A stretch of DNA of 13,057 nt from Kiritimatiellia bacterium (GTDB lineage: Bacteria > Verrucomicrobiota > Kiritimatiellia > RFP12 > UBA3636): positions 1 to 13,057 of the forward strand of contig JAFUXX010000003.1 of NCBI GenBank assembly GCA_017476965.1. Reading direction: 5' to 3'. Made by a program: the position numbers and the translations under genes. This document shows positions 5,616 to 12,876 of this stretch, one piece after another. Every line of letters starts with the position of its first letter. Within the stretch, counting starts at the first letter, position 1. Under the pieces are notes generated by a model. That model made no database searches, was not told the origin of the DNA, and saw only the letters and a program-made list of their open reading frames with translations.

Positions 5616-7501
5616 GCGCCGAATCGACGACATACGCCCCGCAGCTGCTCCGCCCGAAAATCCGGCGGGGCCGTGCCGGGCGCTACCAGCTCGTCGGCGT
5701 CTACGCCTACATCGGTTCCGCCCGCGCCCTCGGCCGGGCCTTCCGGATCAACGGGCTTGAAACGCGATGGAGCGACGATCCGGAGCCGGAGAGAACGTGG
5801 CGCCTGAGATACGACGCCGACGCCCTCGAAGAGCAAAACCCCGGTTATGTCCACGCCGACGATCTGCTCTACGCCTGGAGAGAGCTGCCGCGCGAGAACA
5901 GCTACGGAGTGCGGCGGGCGCATGGCCGTTGGTTCGAAATCGTCTATCCCGACGGCGGCGACTTGTCCTTCGTCATGTCCGAAACGACCTCGACAGGCTC
6001 TTGGCTTTACCCTTTTCGGGACGGCGGCGGATTCCTCCCCGTTGGCGTGGTCGTGTCCCCGCGGGCGTGGGACGCCATCGACTGGCAGGTGTGGGCGCTC
6101 CCCGACTGGCGCGGCGAAAACGGAAGCGTACGGCTTCTGGACGGCGCGGCGATGAAGGCCGAGGACGCCGCCCCCGTGAACTACGCGCTCAAACTCTACG
6201 TCGGCCCGTCGTCCAGGCTCGCGGAATGGATCGAAAACTGGTTCGACGGCGCGCCGGCCGCGTTCCGGGTCCTATTCCGTCCCTTTCTGGTATTCTCCGG
6301 ACGCGGCGCGGCCGTCCAAGGCCGCTGCGGCGCCGGCGGTTTTGCGGCAAGCGCCCGAATCTCCGACGCGGACGCGGCCGAAGACGCCGCCGCGGAAGAC
6401 CGCGTCCTCCGCTCGATCGAACGCAAAGGGACGGGAATCATGGGCGTCCACGGCTTCCGGACCGCCTCCCCGGCCGGCGGCACGCCCCATTACGCATATG
6501 GCTTTTCCGCCTATCCCCTGGAACGCCAGTTGCTGATGATTCCGCCGACGGAAACCGAAGTCGAAGGCGGCGCGGAGGGCGACTGGCGCGCGCTCGTCCG
6601 CCACGTCCAGGAGGGCGAGAAAAGCCCCGAAGACTACGTGCCGTCCGAAGACGGCTACGCGCCGCGCGATCTCCCGCCCGGCCGCGCCACGCTCGGCAAG
6701 GCGGAACTCGTCTATTACCTGCTCCGCTCGCCGGAGTCCGGCGACGAAACGGTCGACCAGGCCGATCCGCAACAGCATCCGGACCTCGTCGCCATCGGTG
6801 CGGAAGCGCTTGCGCTCCGCGCGCTGCCCTGCCACTTCCCGGCCGATCCCGCCGACGACGGCCTGTGGCAGGCCGGAGCGGCCGTTTGGGACCCGTGCGC
6901 CGGCGCCTGGGTGGACGCCCTTGCGGCGGGGTCCCGCCATCGCGCCGCCCTCGAGGAGCTCGCCGACACCGCTTTCGACGCATGGGTCCAGGGCGGAAAC
7001 GAATCGAACTGCCGCGGCGCGTCCGTCGGCGACAACCATCTCGGGGCGAATTCGTCGCACGTTCCGCGCCTCGCGCTGGATCTCGACCACCTGCGGCTCG
7101 TCCCGGCTCCGCACGTTCGCCCGTCCACCGGCGAGGAGTATTTCGACCCTGCCGATCCGTTCACGGCGGCCGGATACCACTTCACGGTCGCCGGAACTCT
7201 CTCCGCCACGCGTTACCGCGACTCGAACGGCGGATCGCTGCTTGGCGCCGTGATCGCGAACGGCGCGACCATATCCGCCCGTTCGCCGGGGGCGAACGTG
7301 CAAACGCTGGTCCAGGCGCAAGACTTGACCGGCACGAACCCCCACGACGCCTTGGAGGCCGACCGCCTCCAAGTGGATTCGGAGTTGCGCGTCTGGCGTC
7401 TCGTCTTCGCGGACGCAAATGCGCGATTCGTTCCGGTCCCGTTCAAGGACTACTACGGCAACACTTACACCATTCTTGCCGCCGCCCCGGCGGCATCCTG
7501 A
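5612..7501 (+). CDS. Second tail-tip/fibre-like protein, paralogous C-terminal half
   Basis: ATG 5612 overlaps the preceding TGA as ATGA, which argues for translational coupling and for this start although the open frame extends further left. The product is 629 residues. The N-terminal 330 residues are unlike the upstream protein (YQLVGVYAYIGSARALGRAF, several Trp-rich beta stretches). From about residue 405 it carries LPC (405-407), VWDPC (425-429) and WV (433-434), a GD-containing segment (GGNESNCRGASVGDN), then a Gly/Ala/Thr-rich region and FVPVPFKDYYGNTYTILA at the end. These match the order of motifs in the gene at 4101. It is probably a second structural component of the same tail tip or a receptor-recognition variant. 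No enzyme motif is recognised. Confidence 0.7.
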   Translation: MSAESTTYAPQLLRPKIRRGRAGRYQLVGVYAYIGSARALGRAFRINGLETRWSDDPEPERTWRLRYDADALEEQNPGYVHADDLLYAWRELPRENSYGVRRAHGRWFEIVYPDGGDLSFVMSETTSTGSWLYPFRDGGGFLPVGVVVSPRAWDAIDWQVWALPDWRGENGSVRLLDGAAMKAEDAAPVNYALKLYVGPSSRLAEWIENWFDGAPAAFRVLFRPFLVFSGRGAAVQGRCGAGGFAASARISDADAAEDAAAEDRVLRSIERKGTGIMGVHGFRTASPAGGTPHYAYGFSAYPLERQLLMIPPTETEVEGGAEGDWRALVRHVQEGEKSPEDYVPSEDGYAPRDLPPGRATLGKAELVYYLLRSPESGDETVDQADPQQHPDLVAIGAEALALRALPCHFPADPADDGLWQAGAAVWDPCAGAWVDALAAGSRHRAALEELADTAFDAWVQGGNESNCRGASVGDNHLGANSSHVPRLALDLDHLRLVPAPHVRPSTGEEYFDPADPFTAAGYHFTVAGTLSATRYRDSNGGSLLGAVIANGATISARSPGANVQTLVQAQDLTGTNPHDALEADRLQVDSELRVWRLVFADANARFVPVPFKDYYGNTYTILAAAPAAS

Positions 7502-7525
7502 CCAAACAAACGCAACGACAACGCC

Positions 7526-9889
7526 ATGAAAATCCGATCCGCCCTCGCCGCTCTCCCGGTCCTTTGCTTCGCGCTCCAGCGCGAAGCCATCGCCGCCGTG
7601 CCCCTCGAATGGACCGCCGACGTGGACCGCCCCGCCCCCGCCACCCTCGCCGTCATGCGCGGCGAAACGGTCCGGCTGTGCGCCGCACTCGCCAGGCACG
7701 GAGCGCCTTGGAACCCCGCCGCCACGTCGGCAACCCTCTACTGGCAGACAAACGGCATGGACAGCGCTTGGTGGAGCGCTCCCGCCGCCGTCTCTTCCAA
7801 CGTCGTTTCCGCCGTCTTCACGCCGGAGATGGACCCCGGCGCGCCGCTGGTATCCGCCTTCCTCGCCGCGCGCGACGCGGACGGCGCGCTGTATCGCGCA
7901 TCCGCAAACCTGCGCTTCATCCACGCCCCGGGCGCCACTCCCAACGAGATTCCGCTACCGGCGCGCAGCATCGACTTTGCGACCGTCGCCGTCACGAACG
8001 CCCCGTGGCTCCTCTCCTACGAAGAAACCGACCCCACCGTCCCCGCTTGGGCCAAAAACCCGACCCCGCCCATTACCGCAGAAACCGACCCGCGCTTTGC
8101 CGAATGGGCCGCCACGAACCGCCTCTCCGCCGCCATCGCCTCCTTTGGCGACCTCGCCGACTCGGCCGCGCGCGACGCGACTTCCGCTTTGGCCGGCCTC
8201 AACGTACTGGACGCCTACGTCGGCCGCGTCGCCGACTCCGCAAGCGAGATCGGCCCCGCCGCCACGAACTACGCCGCCGCCGCCGCCGTATCCGCCGCCA
8301 CCGCCGCGACGAACGCCTTGGAGGCCGCCATGCATGCCGGCCTCGCCGAATACATCGCGCTTACCAACACCGCACGCGCGGCGACCTACGAGGGGTTCAC
8401 GTCCGATACCAACCTCTACAACGGCAAGCTCGCGCTGTTCCTGTTCCGCTCCCAACCCTCCGCCGCGGTTTCCATAATCCTGCACTTCCCCGACGGGTCG
8501 TCCTCCGCGGCGGCGAAGCTCTACCGCATAGGCACTACCCAATACAGCAGCGACATCGCCGCAGGGTCCGTCGTCGCGGCCGTCTACGTGAGCGGCACGT
8601 GGCGATGCTGCGATTACAACACCAATTCCGACACCTACGACCGCCACCGCGTGAGCACGTACATCCGCGCCGCCGCCGCAATCACGCGCAACGCCATATG
8701 CGGCGGCACCACGAACGGCTATGTCAAGATCGCCCCCGGAGTGGAGATCGATGCGACAATGCCGATCCTCTACCTCGACCGGACGACGACGCTCAACGCC
8801 GGCGCGACGGAGACTCGGTTCTTCACGGCGTTCCCCGGAATCAACGTCCAATACACGGTCGCGGGCTTCGCTCCTCGCGTCCGCGCTCCGCTCTACCTGC
8901 GCGGCGAGCTCGCGCCCGACGGCCGCACCTTCACGGTCGGCGACCCCGCGCTCTCGTATGATCCCGAGCCGCCATGCTTCCCTTTGGGCATTTATCACGC
9001 AAGCGCGGACAACAGCTTCTGTTTCCTGTCGCAGCCGCTTTTGCGGGACGACGCCGACAGGGCCTATGTCACGAACTACTACTCCCTTTCGTCCCTCGGC
9101 CGCATCTACGCGACCTCCAACGGATACCTCTACGTCGAGAGCCGCGATTCCGTGACGAGCTCGTGGCAAACCGCTTGGAGCAGCTACGCCATGCAGACGA
9201 ACGCTGCCGCGGTCGCCGCGCGACAGGACGCCGTGGAACGCACCGTCCGGGGAGCGGTCAGCGCATGGGCCGACTACGACGCCCGGGGCAACGCCAACCC
9301 GGACGGCGACGTCATAATGCTCAACCGCGCCTACACCGCCATCGGGAGCGGGTTTTTCTGGGCGTCGAGCGGCGGCCACTGGTGCCTGTGCTCCGAAGGG
9401 ACCGTCGCCTATCTGGCCGACACCGGCGGTTCCTTCAGGATATTCGGCTCGTCCATCAGCAACTATGTCGGCCTTGTCGCCGGAGACTCCGTCACCGTCG
9501 GGGCAAAGGCCTCCGGCTTTGCAGTCGACGGCACCGGATCAGACGCCGTGGCGCACATCACCTACCCGTGGAGCGGCGGCGACCACCCGGCAGTCCAAGG
9601 CGCCGCCACGCTTGAGGGCCCGTGGACCGAAATGACCGGAGGCGTCTGGGTGGACGACCCGGCCGCCGGAACCGCGACCGTTTCCTTTCCCGCCACCTCC
9701 GACGCCTTTTTCTACAAAGCCACTACTACGATGCAACTCTCCGAATACTTCCACGCCACCGTCCCGGCCTATCTCGAAGGCGGCGTCAAGACCTCCGCGG
9801 GCGACCTCTCGCCCGTCGTCTACGACAGCACCGTCGAAATCACCGCCGGCGGCCACACCTACCGCATTCCCGCGGAGCTTGTCCGATGA
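7526..9889 (+). CDS. Large exported fibre-like protein with signal peptide
   Basis: The 787-residue product begins with a textbook signal peptide: MKIR, a hydrophobic core (ALAALPVLCFAL) and an AIAA/VPLEW-type cleavage region near residue 24. Residues 25-135 look like an Ig-type beta domain (RGETVRLCAAL, ATLYWQTN, VVSAVFTPEM, ALYRASANLRF), reminiscent of phage baseplate-attachment (BppU-N-like) domains. A linker contains two ETDP units (ETDPTVPAWAK, AETDPRFAEWAATN) of a type common in tail fibres. An Ala-rich helical stretch follows (about 195-285), then a long beta-rich C-terminal half with Thr/Asn/Ser/Gly. The leader is A/C-rich without a Shine-Dalgarno sequence. A Sec signal on a tail fibre is odd; a secreted surface protein encoded by the prophage is the alternative. 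Confidence 0.72.
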   Translation: MKIRSALAALPVLCFALQREAIAAVPLEWTADVDRPAPATLAVMRGETVRLCAALARHGAPWNPAATSATLYWQTNGMDSAWWSAPAAVSSNVVSAVFTPEMDPGAPLVSAFLAARDADGALYRASANLRFIHAPGATPNEIPLPARSIDFATVAVTNAPWLLSYEETDPTVPAWAKNPTPPITAETDPRFAEWAATNRLSAAIASFGDLADSAARDATSALAGLNVLDAYVGRVADSASEIGPAATNYAAAAAVSAATAATNALEAAMHAGLAEYIALTNTARAATYEGFTSDTNLYNGKLALFLFRSQPSAAVSIILHFPDGSSSAAAKLYRIGTTQYSSDIAAGSVVAAVYVSGTWRCCDYNTNSDTYDRHRVSTYIRAAAAITRNAICGGTTNGYVKIAPGVEIDATMPILYLDRTTTLNAGATETRFFTAFPGINVQYTVAGFAPRVRAPLYLRGELAPDGRTFTVGDPALSYDPEPPCFPLGIYHASADNSFCFLSQPLLRDDADRAYVTNYYSLSSLGRIYATSNGYLYVESRDSVTSSWQTAWSSYAMQTNAAAVAARQDAVERTVRGAVSAWADYDARGNANPDGDVIMLNRAYTAIGSGFFWASSGGHWCLCSEGTVAYLADTGGSFRIFGSSISNYVGLVAGDSVTVGAKASGFAVDGTGSDAVAHITYPWSGGDHPAVQGAATLEGPWTEMTGGVWVDDPAAGTATVSFPATSDAFFYKATTTMQLSEYFHATVPAYLEGGVKTSAGDLSPVVYDSTVEITAGGHTYRIPAELVR

Positions 9890-10221
9890 ACAGTCCCGTC
9901 TTCGCGATCATCGTTTGCCTTGCGCCGTTCGTGGCATTCCCGGCGCTTCTTGCCGCCGCGCTGGGCGTCCCGATTCCCCGCCCGCGCAAGCCAGTCCGCT
10001 TCTTGCTGCTGCTGGCCGTTGCCGCTCTGGCGAGCTACCGCGCCTACGCCCATCTCGGCGACGAAGACAAGCCGCAGCCGCCCGAACCGCCGGGACCCTA
10101 CATCCCCGGCGGCACGTGGGAGACCGTCCTCCATCGCGACCCGTTCACCGGCGCCGTCGATCTGCGGCGCGAATACCGCCTCCCTCCGTCCGTTCCCGAA
10201 GTTCCCGTCGAAAAGCAATGA
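9886..10221 (+). CDS. Small two-helix membrane protein, holin-like candidate
   Basis: ATG 9886 overlaps the upstream TGA (ATGA) and has GGAG at 9874-9877 (spacing 8). The 111-residue protein has two hydrophobic segments, about residues 4-26 (FAIIVCLAPFVAFPALLAAAL) and 37-54 (RFLLLLAVAALASYRAYA), separated by a short basic Pro-rich turn (PIPRPRKP). A soluble Pro-rich tail follows (DKPQPPEPPGPYIPGG...). The size, two helices and location just before a putative lysin are compatible with a holin or other lysis-membrane protein, but the tail is longer than in most class II holins. It could equally anchor the exported proteins encoded on either side. The family is not recognised. Confidence 0.65.
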   Translation: MNSPVFAIIVCLAPFVAFPALLAAALGVPIPRPRKPVRFLLLLAVAALASYRAYAHLGDEDKPQPPEPPGPYIPGGTWETVLHRDPFTGAVDLRREYRLPPSVPEVPVEKQ

Positions 10222-10631
10222 AAAACAGCCTTCCCATCGCCCTCGCCGCCGCCGTTGCGTGTCTCGCCGTCCGCGGCGAGGGCTACACGCCGCCCCCGCA
10301 GGCGCTCGCCCGCGCGATCCGGCCCGACCAAGTCGCCGCCATCATCGACGAGGCGCCGCCCTCCGCTGTCGTCTCCGCCCCCGCGGCGCTCTTGAAACCC
10401 GTCGGAACAAACGCCGTGGACGCCGCCATCGTCGCCGCTCTCCGCGCCGCAATCGCCGACACCCGCACTAACATCGCGCAGACCGCCGGCCTTACGGACC
10501 TGCAAATCGCCGCGCTTTACCTGGCGCAACTCACGCGCGACGTCACGCCCCTTGTCGGCAACGTGCCGACAAATACCGTGGAATATCTCATCGGCGCCGG
10601 AATGCGCCTCGACCTGGAGAACGTCAAATGA
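10218..10631 (+). CDS. Small exported helical protein of unknown function
   Basis: ATG 10218 overlaps the previous TGA by ATGA. The 137-residue product starts with MKNS, a hydrophobic core (LPIALAAAVACLAV) and RGEG, which reads as a Sec signal peptide. Cys15 follows AVA, so a lipoprotein cannot be excluded, but the usual Leu at -3 is absent. The mature part is Ala-rich and helical (ARAIRPDQVAAIIDEAPP, VDAAIVAALRAAIADTRTNI, LTDLQIAALYLAQLTRDV). It is the second exported product in this four-gene ATGA-coupled block, so a joint role at the envelope with the fibre-like and membrane proteins is inferred. A spanin-like outer partner is a speculative alternative. A perfect inverted repeat lies inside it at 10552-10572. 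Confidence 0.62.
   Translation: MKNSLPIALAAAVACLAVRGEGYTPPPQALARAIRPDQVAAIIDEAPPSAVVSAPAALLKPVGTNAVDAAIVAALRAAIADTRTNIAQTAGLTDLQIAALYLAQLTRDVTPLVGNVPTNTVEYLIGAGMRLDLENVK
10552..10572. repeat. Perfect inverted repeat inside a coding region
   Basis: TTGTCGGCA, a three-base centre ACG, then TGCCGACAA: nine-base arms that pair perfectly. It encodes LVGNVPTN within the small exported protein. It contains TTGTC/GACAA half-sites in the opposite order from the palindromic repeat family. A role is unproven and chance in GC-rich coding DNA is possible. Confidence 0.6.
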
Positions 10632-11974
10632 GCAAATGGACGACGTTTCGCGACCGGATGATCGGCCGCGTTCTCGATTGGCTCGGCGTCGAGATGCCGG
10701 CCGAACCCGCCGCCGAACCCGCCCCCGCCACCCCCGCCGCTCCGGCCCCTGCGGCGCCGGCCCGCCCGTCCGCCCCTGACAACTTGTCAGGGGCTGCCGA
10801 CGACCTCGCCGCCCCGGCCTGGGACGCCGCCACGCTCTCCAGCAACTGGCGCGGCGCCAACGCCGCGCACCGCATGATGAACGTCCTGTCGCCGAAAATG
10901 CCCGACGCGACGTTCCGGGATTATGTCGCGTGGATGAAAGGGCAGGGCGCCAACACCGCCCACGTCTTTCTCGTCAACAAGGGCGACGGAGAGTATGCCG
11001 GGTATTCGCCATGGGGCGTCGGCGTCGGCCCCGGCGCCGGAGCGCCGAACCAAACCACCGTCCAGACCATGAACGGCCGGATCGACCGTCTTCGCGCGGA
11101 AGGACTCGCCGTCGTCGTCTGGCTCTGCGCGGACGATTCCGCCGACTGGGCCGCCGCCCTCGCGAAGAACGCCGCCGCCTGCCTCCGCTGGATCGCGGAC
11201 GACGGGCTCCTCGGCTCCGCCTCCACGGTCGTCCTCGGCCTTGAAATGGACGAGTATTGGGACTCGTCGCAAGCAAAGGCCGTGGCGAAGGCGACGCGCG
11301 CCGTCTATCCCGGCAAGATCGGCACGCACCACACGAGCGGGAAAGCGACGTTCGCCGCCCTCGGCGACGTCCTCTTCTACCAGGTAGCCCCCGGCCGCAC
11401 CGCCGCGCAAATCAAGGCCGACACCGCCGCGGCGCTGAAGCACGGAAAGCCCGTGAACTTCTTCGAGCTCGACCGCGGCCCGAACGCCGCCCTTGCGCAA
11501 GCCGCGCTCGACGCCGGCGCGTTCGGAGTCGGCAACTGCGCCCCGGGCGTGCGCCTCCCCGGCGCGGCCGTTCCCGCTGCTCCCGCTTCCGCCGCCGCGG
11601 CCGCTCCGGCGCTCGCGTGGAACTTCGGCGGCTTCGACGGCTCCCGCGCCGTGGAAGACCCGGCCACGCAAATCCGCGGTCTTTCCGTTTCCTCGTCCGG
11701 CATGTCCTACAAATGGGCTGCCGGGTCCCTCAAGAACTGGGGCCTTGCCGACACCGACGCTTCCGCCATCGCCGCCGCCTTCTATTGGGACGGCTCGCGC
11801 TGGGTCGGCGGAAAGTTCGACTGGATTTCCACTTCCCGGACGACCCGCGACTGGAAGAACGTCCGCGACCGCTACAACGGGTGGAATCCGGACGCCTTTT
11901 TCGCCGCCTCCCGCCACGCATTCTGCATCGTCTCGAAAGACGGCAAAAAACGGACCAACCTGATTGAATGCTGA
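10628..11974 (+). CDS. Putative glycoside hydrolase lysin with C-terminal accessory domain
   Basis: ATG 10628 overlaps the upstream TGA (ATGA) and has GGAGA at 10616-10620. The 448-residue protein has an amphipathic N-terminus (1-22), an Ala/Pro linker (23-65, part encoded by palindrome copy 2), and a TIM-barrel-like region (about 66-310) with alternating strands and helices (NTAHVFLVNK, LAVVVWLCADDS, STVVLGLEMDEYW, KPVNFFELDRG). A second Ala-rich linker (311-330) leads to a Trp/Gly-rich domain (331-448, WNFGGFDGSR, YWDGSRWVGGKFDWI, RYNGWN). Glu206 and Glu280, each at the end of a predicted strand, are candidate catalytic acids in the spacing of clan GH-A enzymes; this is inference. A cell-wall lysin (endolysin) is the likely role; a capsule depolymerase is the alternative. 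Confidence 0.65.
   Translation: MSKWTTFRDRMIGRVLDWLGVEMPAEPAAEPAPATPAAPAPAAPARPSAPDNLSGAADDLAAPAWDAATLSSNWRGANAAHRMMNVLSPKMPDATFRDYVAWMKGQGANTAHVFLVNKGDGEYAGYSPWGVGVGPGAGAPNQTTVQTMNGRIDRLRAEGLAVVVWLCADDSADWAAALAKNAAACLRWIADDGLLGSASTVVLGLEMDEYWDSSQAKAVAKATRAVYPGKIGTHHTSGKATFAALGDVLFYQVAPGRTAAQIKADTAAALKHGKPVNFFELDRGPNAALAQAALDAGAFGVGNCAPGVRLPGAAVPAAPASAAAAAPALAWNFGGFDGSRAVEDPATQIRGLSVSSSGMSYKWAAGSLKNWGLADTDASAIAAAFYWDGSRWVGGKFDWISTSRTTRDWKNVRDRYNGWNPDAFFAASRHAFCIVSKDGKKRTNLIEC
10773..10793. repeat. Palindromic repeat, copy 2 (in frame inside a gene)
   Basis: Ten-base arms CCCCTGACAA and TTGTCAGGGG around a central C; one more G:C pair extends it to 10772-10794. It lies in the Ala/Pro linker of the lysin and is read as P-D-N-L-S-G in a frame that avoids the TGA. 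The 21 bases are identical to copy 3. Confidence 0.9.
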
Positions 11975-11975
11975 A

Positions 11976-12641
11976 ATGGACACGCAAAAGAAAGAACTTG
12001 CGAAAGCGGCGGCGGCCGCCGCCGCAAAGAAAGTGAAAGCCGCATACACGCGCGACCGCGACCACCGCGTCCGGCTTCTCGCGCCGTTCGTAGTCGGGCA
12101 ATTCCCGGAGACGTTCCGCGGGCACGAGTTCGCCACGTGGGAATCGGACAAGGTCGTGATCGACGAAAACCGCGTGTTGACGATCCTTCCCGATCCGCCG
12201 GACGCCGAACCCCAATGCGACGGCGCGACGTTCGCCCCGGACAAAATCGCCGGACTCGACATCGCCCCGGCCTACATCCCGCACGACGCCCTGTATGGCG
12301 ATCTCGACGCAATCGCCTCCGATTCCCGCTGGCGGAGCCTCGGCTGGACGCGCCGCGACCTGCGGGCCGCGTTCGACATGGTGCTTGGCGCCATGATCCG
12401 GCGGGAAGAGGACCGCGCCGGAAAGGGGCTGCATTGGGTCTCGCGCCTCTACTGGCGCGCCGTCCGCCTCTTCGGCGGCATCTACCATGCCGCCGCGCGC
12501 GTGGTCGTCGTCGCGGGGCTTTCGGCGCTTGCGCTTGGATGGGCCGGCGGATGCTCCGCCATCCCGGACGGGTTCGAGCCCGGGGACGGCGATCCGGTCT
12601 ACGAAGTGATCCCGGCCGCTCTTGCCGTGGAAGGGGGCTAG
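11976..12641 (+). CDS. DUF1353-like phage protein with C-terminal membrane/lipobox segment
   Basis: The start is taken as ATG 11976, two bases after the previous stop; an upstream TTG at 11964 is possible, and neither has a ribosome binding site. The 221-residue product has a Lys/Ala-rich start (1-25). A central region then carries CDGATFAPD (81-89), IPHDALY (101-107), a helix with Arg residues (WTRRDLRAAFDMVLGAMIRR, 124-143) and YWRAVRLFGGIYHAA (159-173). The DGA...HD-LY...RAVRLFG pattern is that of DUF1353, common near phage lysis and tail genes and of unknown function. After it come a hydrophobic segment (176-190) and AGGCSAIPDG (190-199), resembling a lipobox with Cys193, then a short acidic tail. 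The membrane ending is unusual for this family. Confidence 0.68.
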   Translation: MDTQKKELAKAAAAAAAKKVKAAYTRDRDHRVRLLAPFVVGQFPETFRGHEFATWESDKVVIDENRVLTILPDPPDAEPQCDGATFAPDKIAGLDIAPAYIPHDALYGDLDAIASDSRWRSLGWTRRDLRAAFDMVLGAMIRREEDRAGKGLHWVSRLYWRAVRLFGGIYHAAARVVVVAGLSALALGWAGGCSAIPDGFEPGDGDPVYEVIPAALAVEGG

Positions 12642-12643
12642 AC

Positions 12644-12862
12644 ATGTGCGACACGCCCGAAAAGGCCGGCGAATCCCTGCGCGGCGCCTGGCACGAAATC
12701 CACGACATGAAGCGGCAGCTTTACGGCAACGGCCGCCCGGGCCTCCTGGAGCGCATGGCCGCCGTCGAGCGAAACCAGGTCATAACCAACCGGCTCCTGC
12801 TCGCCGTCTTCACCTCCGTGATCGGAGTCCTCGTCAAACTCTTCTCCGGCGCGCACCCCTGA
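12644..12862 (+). CDS. XhlA-like small membrane protein (holin-associated)
   Basis: ATG 12644 is preceded by AAGGGGG at 12631-12637 (spacing 6). The 72-residue protein has a charged amphipathic N-terminal half (GESLRGAWHEIHDMKRQLYG, LLERMAAVERNQVITNR) and one C-terminal transmembrane helix (LLLAVFTSVIGVLVKLF) followed by SGAHP. This layout, a short coiled coil leading into a single helix, is that of the haemolysin XhlA family and similar small phage proteins that act with holin and lysin in cell exit. It is the last gene before the tRNA and closes the lysis block. Its TGA stop lies inside palindrome copy 3. The topology is clear; the family name is a judgement from pattern. Confidence 0.7.
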   Translation: MCDTPEKAGESLRGAWHEIHDMKRQLYGNGRPGLLERMAAVERNQVITNRLLLAVFTSVIGVLVKLFSGAHP

Positions 12863-12876
12863 CAACTTGTCAGGGG
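12856..12876. repeat. Palindromic repeat, copy 3 (contains a stop codon)
   Basis: The 21 bases are identical to copy 2. Beyond one mismatch (A12855/C12877), four more pairs (GCGC with GCGC) extend the stem to 12851-12881. The TGA at 12860-12862 ends the XhlA-like gene. It could fold as an RNA hairpin at the 3' end of the late transcript, but there is no T-run after it. Confidence 0.88.

Noticed and set aside
6272..7924. Long minus-strand frames under the fibre genes (also 1711-2934 and 7955-9379)
   Set aside because: Antisense shadows of high-GC coding sequence, rich in Arg/Gly/Val, without ribosome binding sites or domains.
8260..8340. GCC-rich repetitive stretch in the fibre gene considered as a DNA repeat array
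   Set aside because: It is simply an Ala-rich helical coding segment with biased codons; no regular repeat unit or CRISPR-like spacing.
5767..8961. Long plus-strand open frame of 1064 codons
   Set aside because: It crosses two well-supported genes in another frame and its translation is almost entirely Arg/Pro/Gly-rich, the signature of an out-of-frame reading in GC-rich DNA.
11964..11975. TTG start at 11964 for the DUF1353-like gene
   Set aside because: It overlaps the lysin end and has no ribosome binding site; ATG 11976 is the simpler choice, though the TTG is not excluded.
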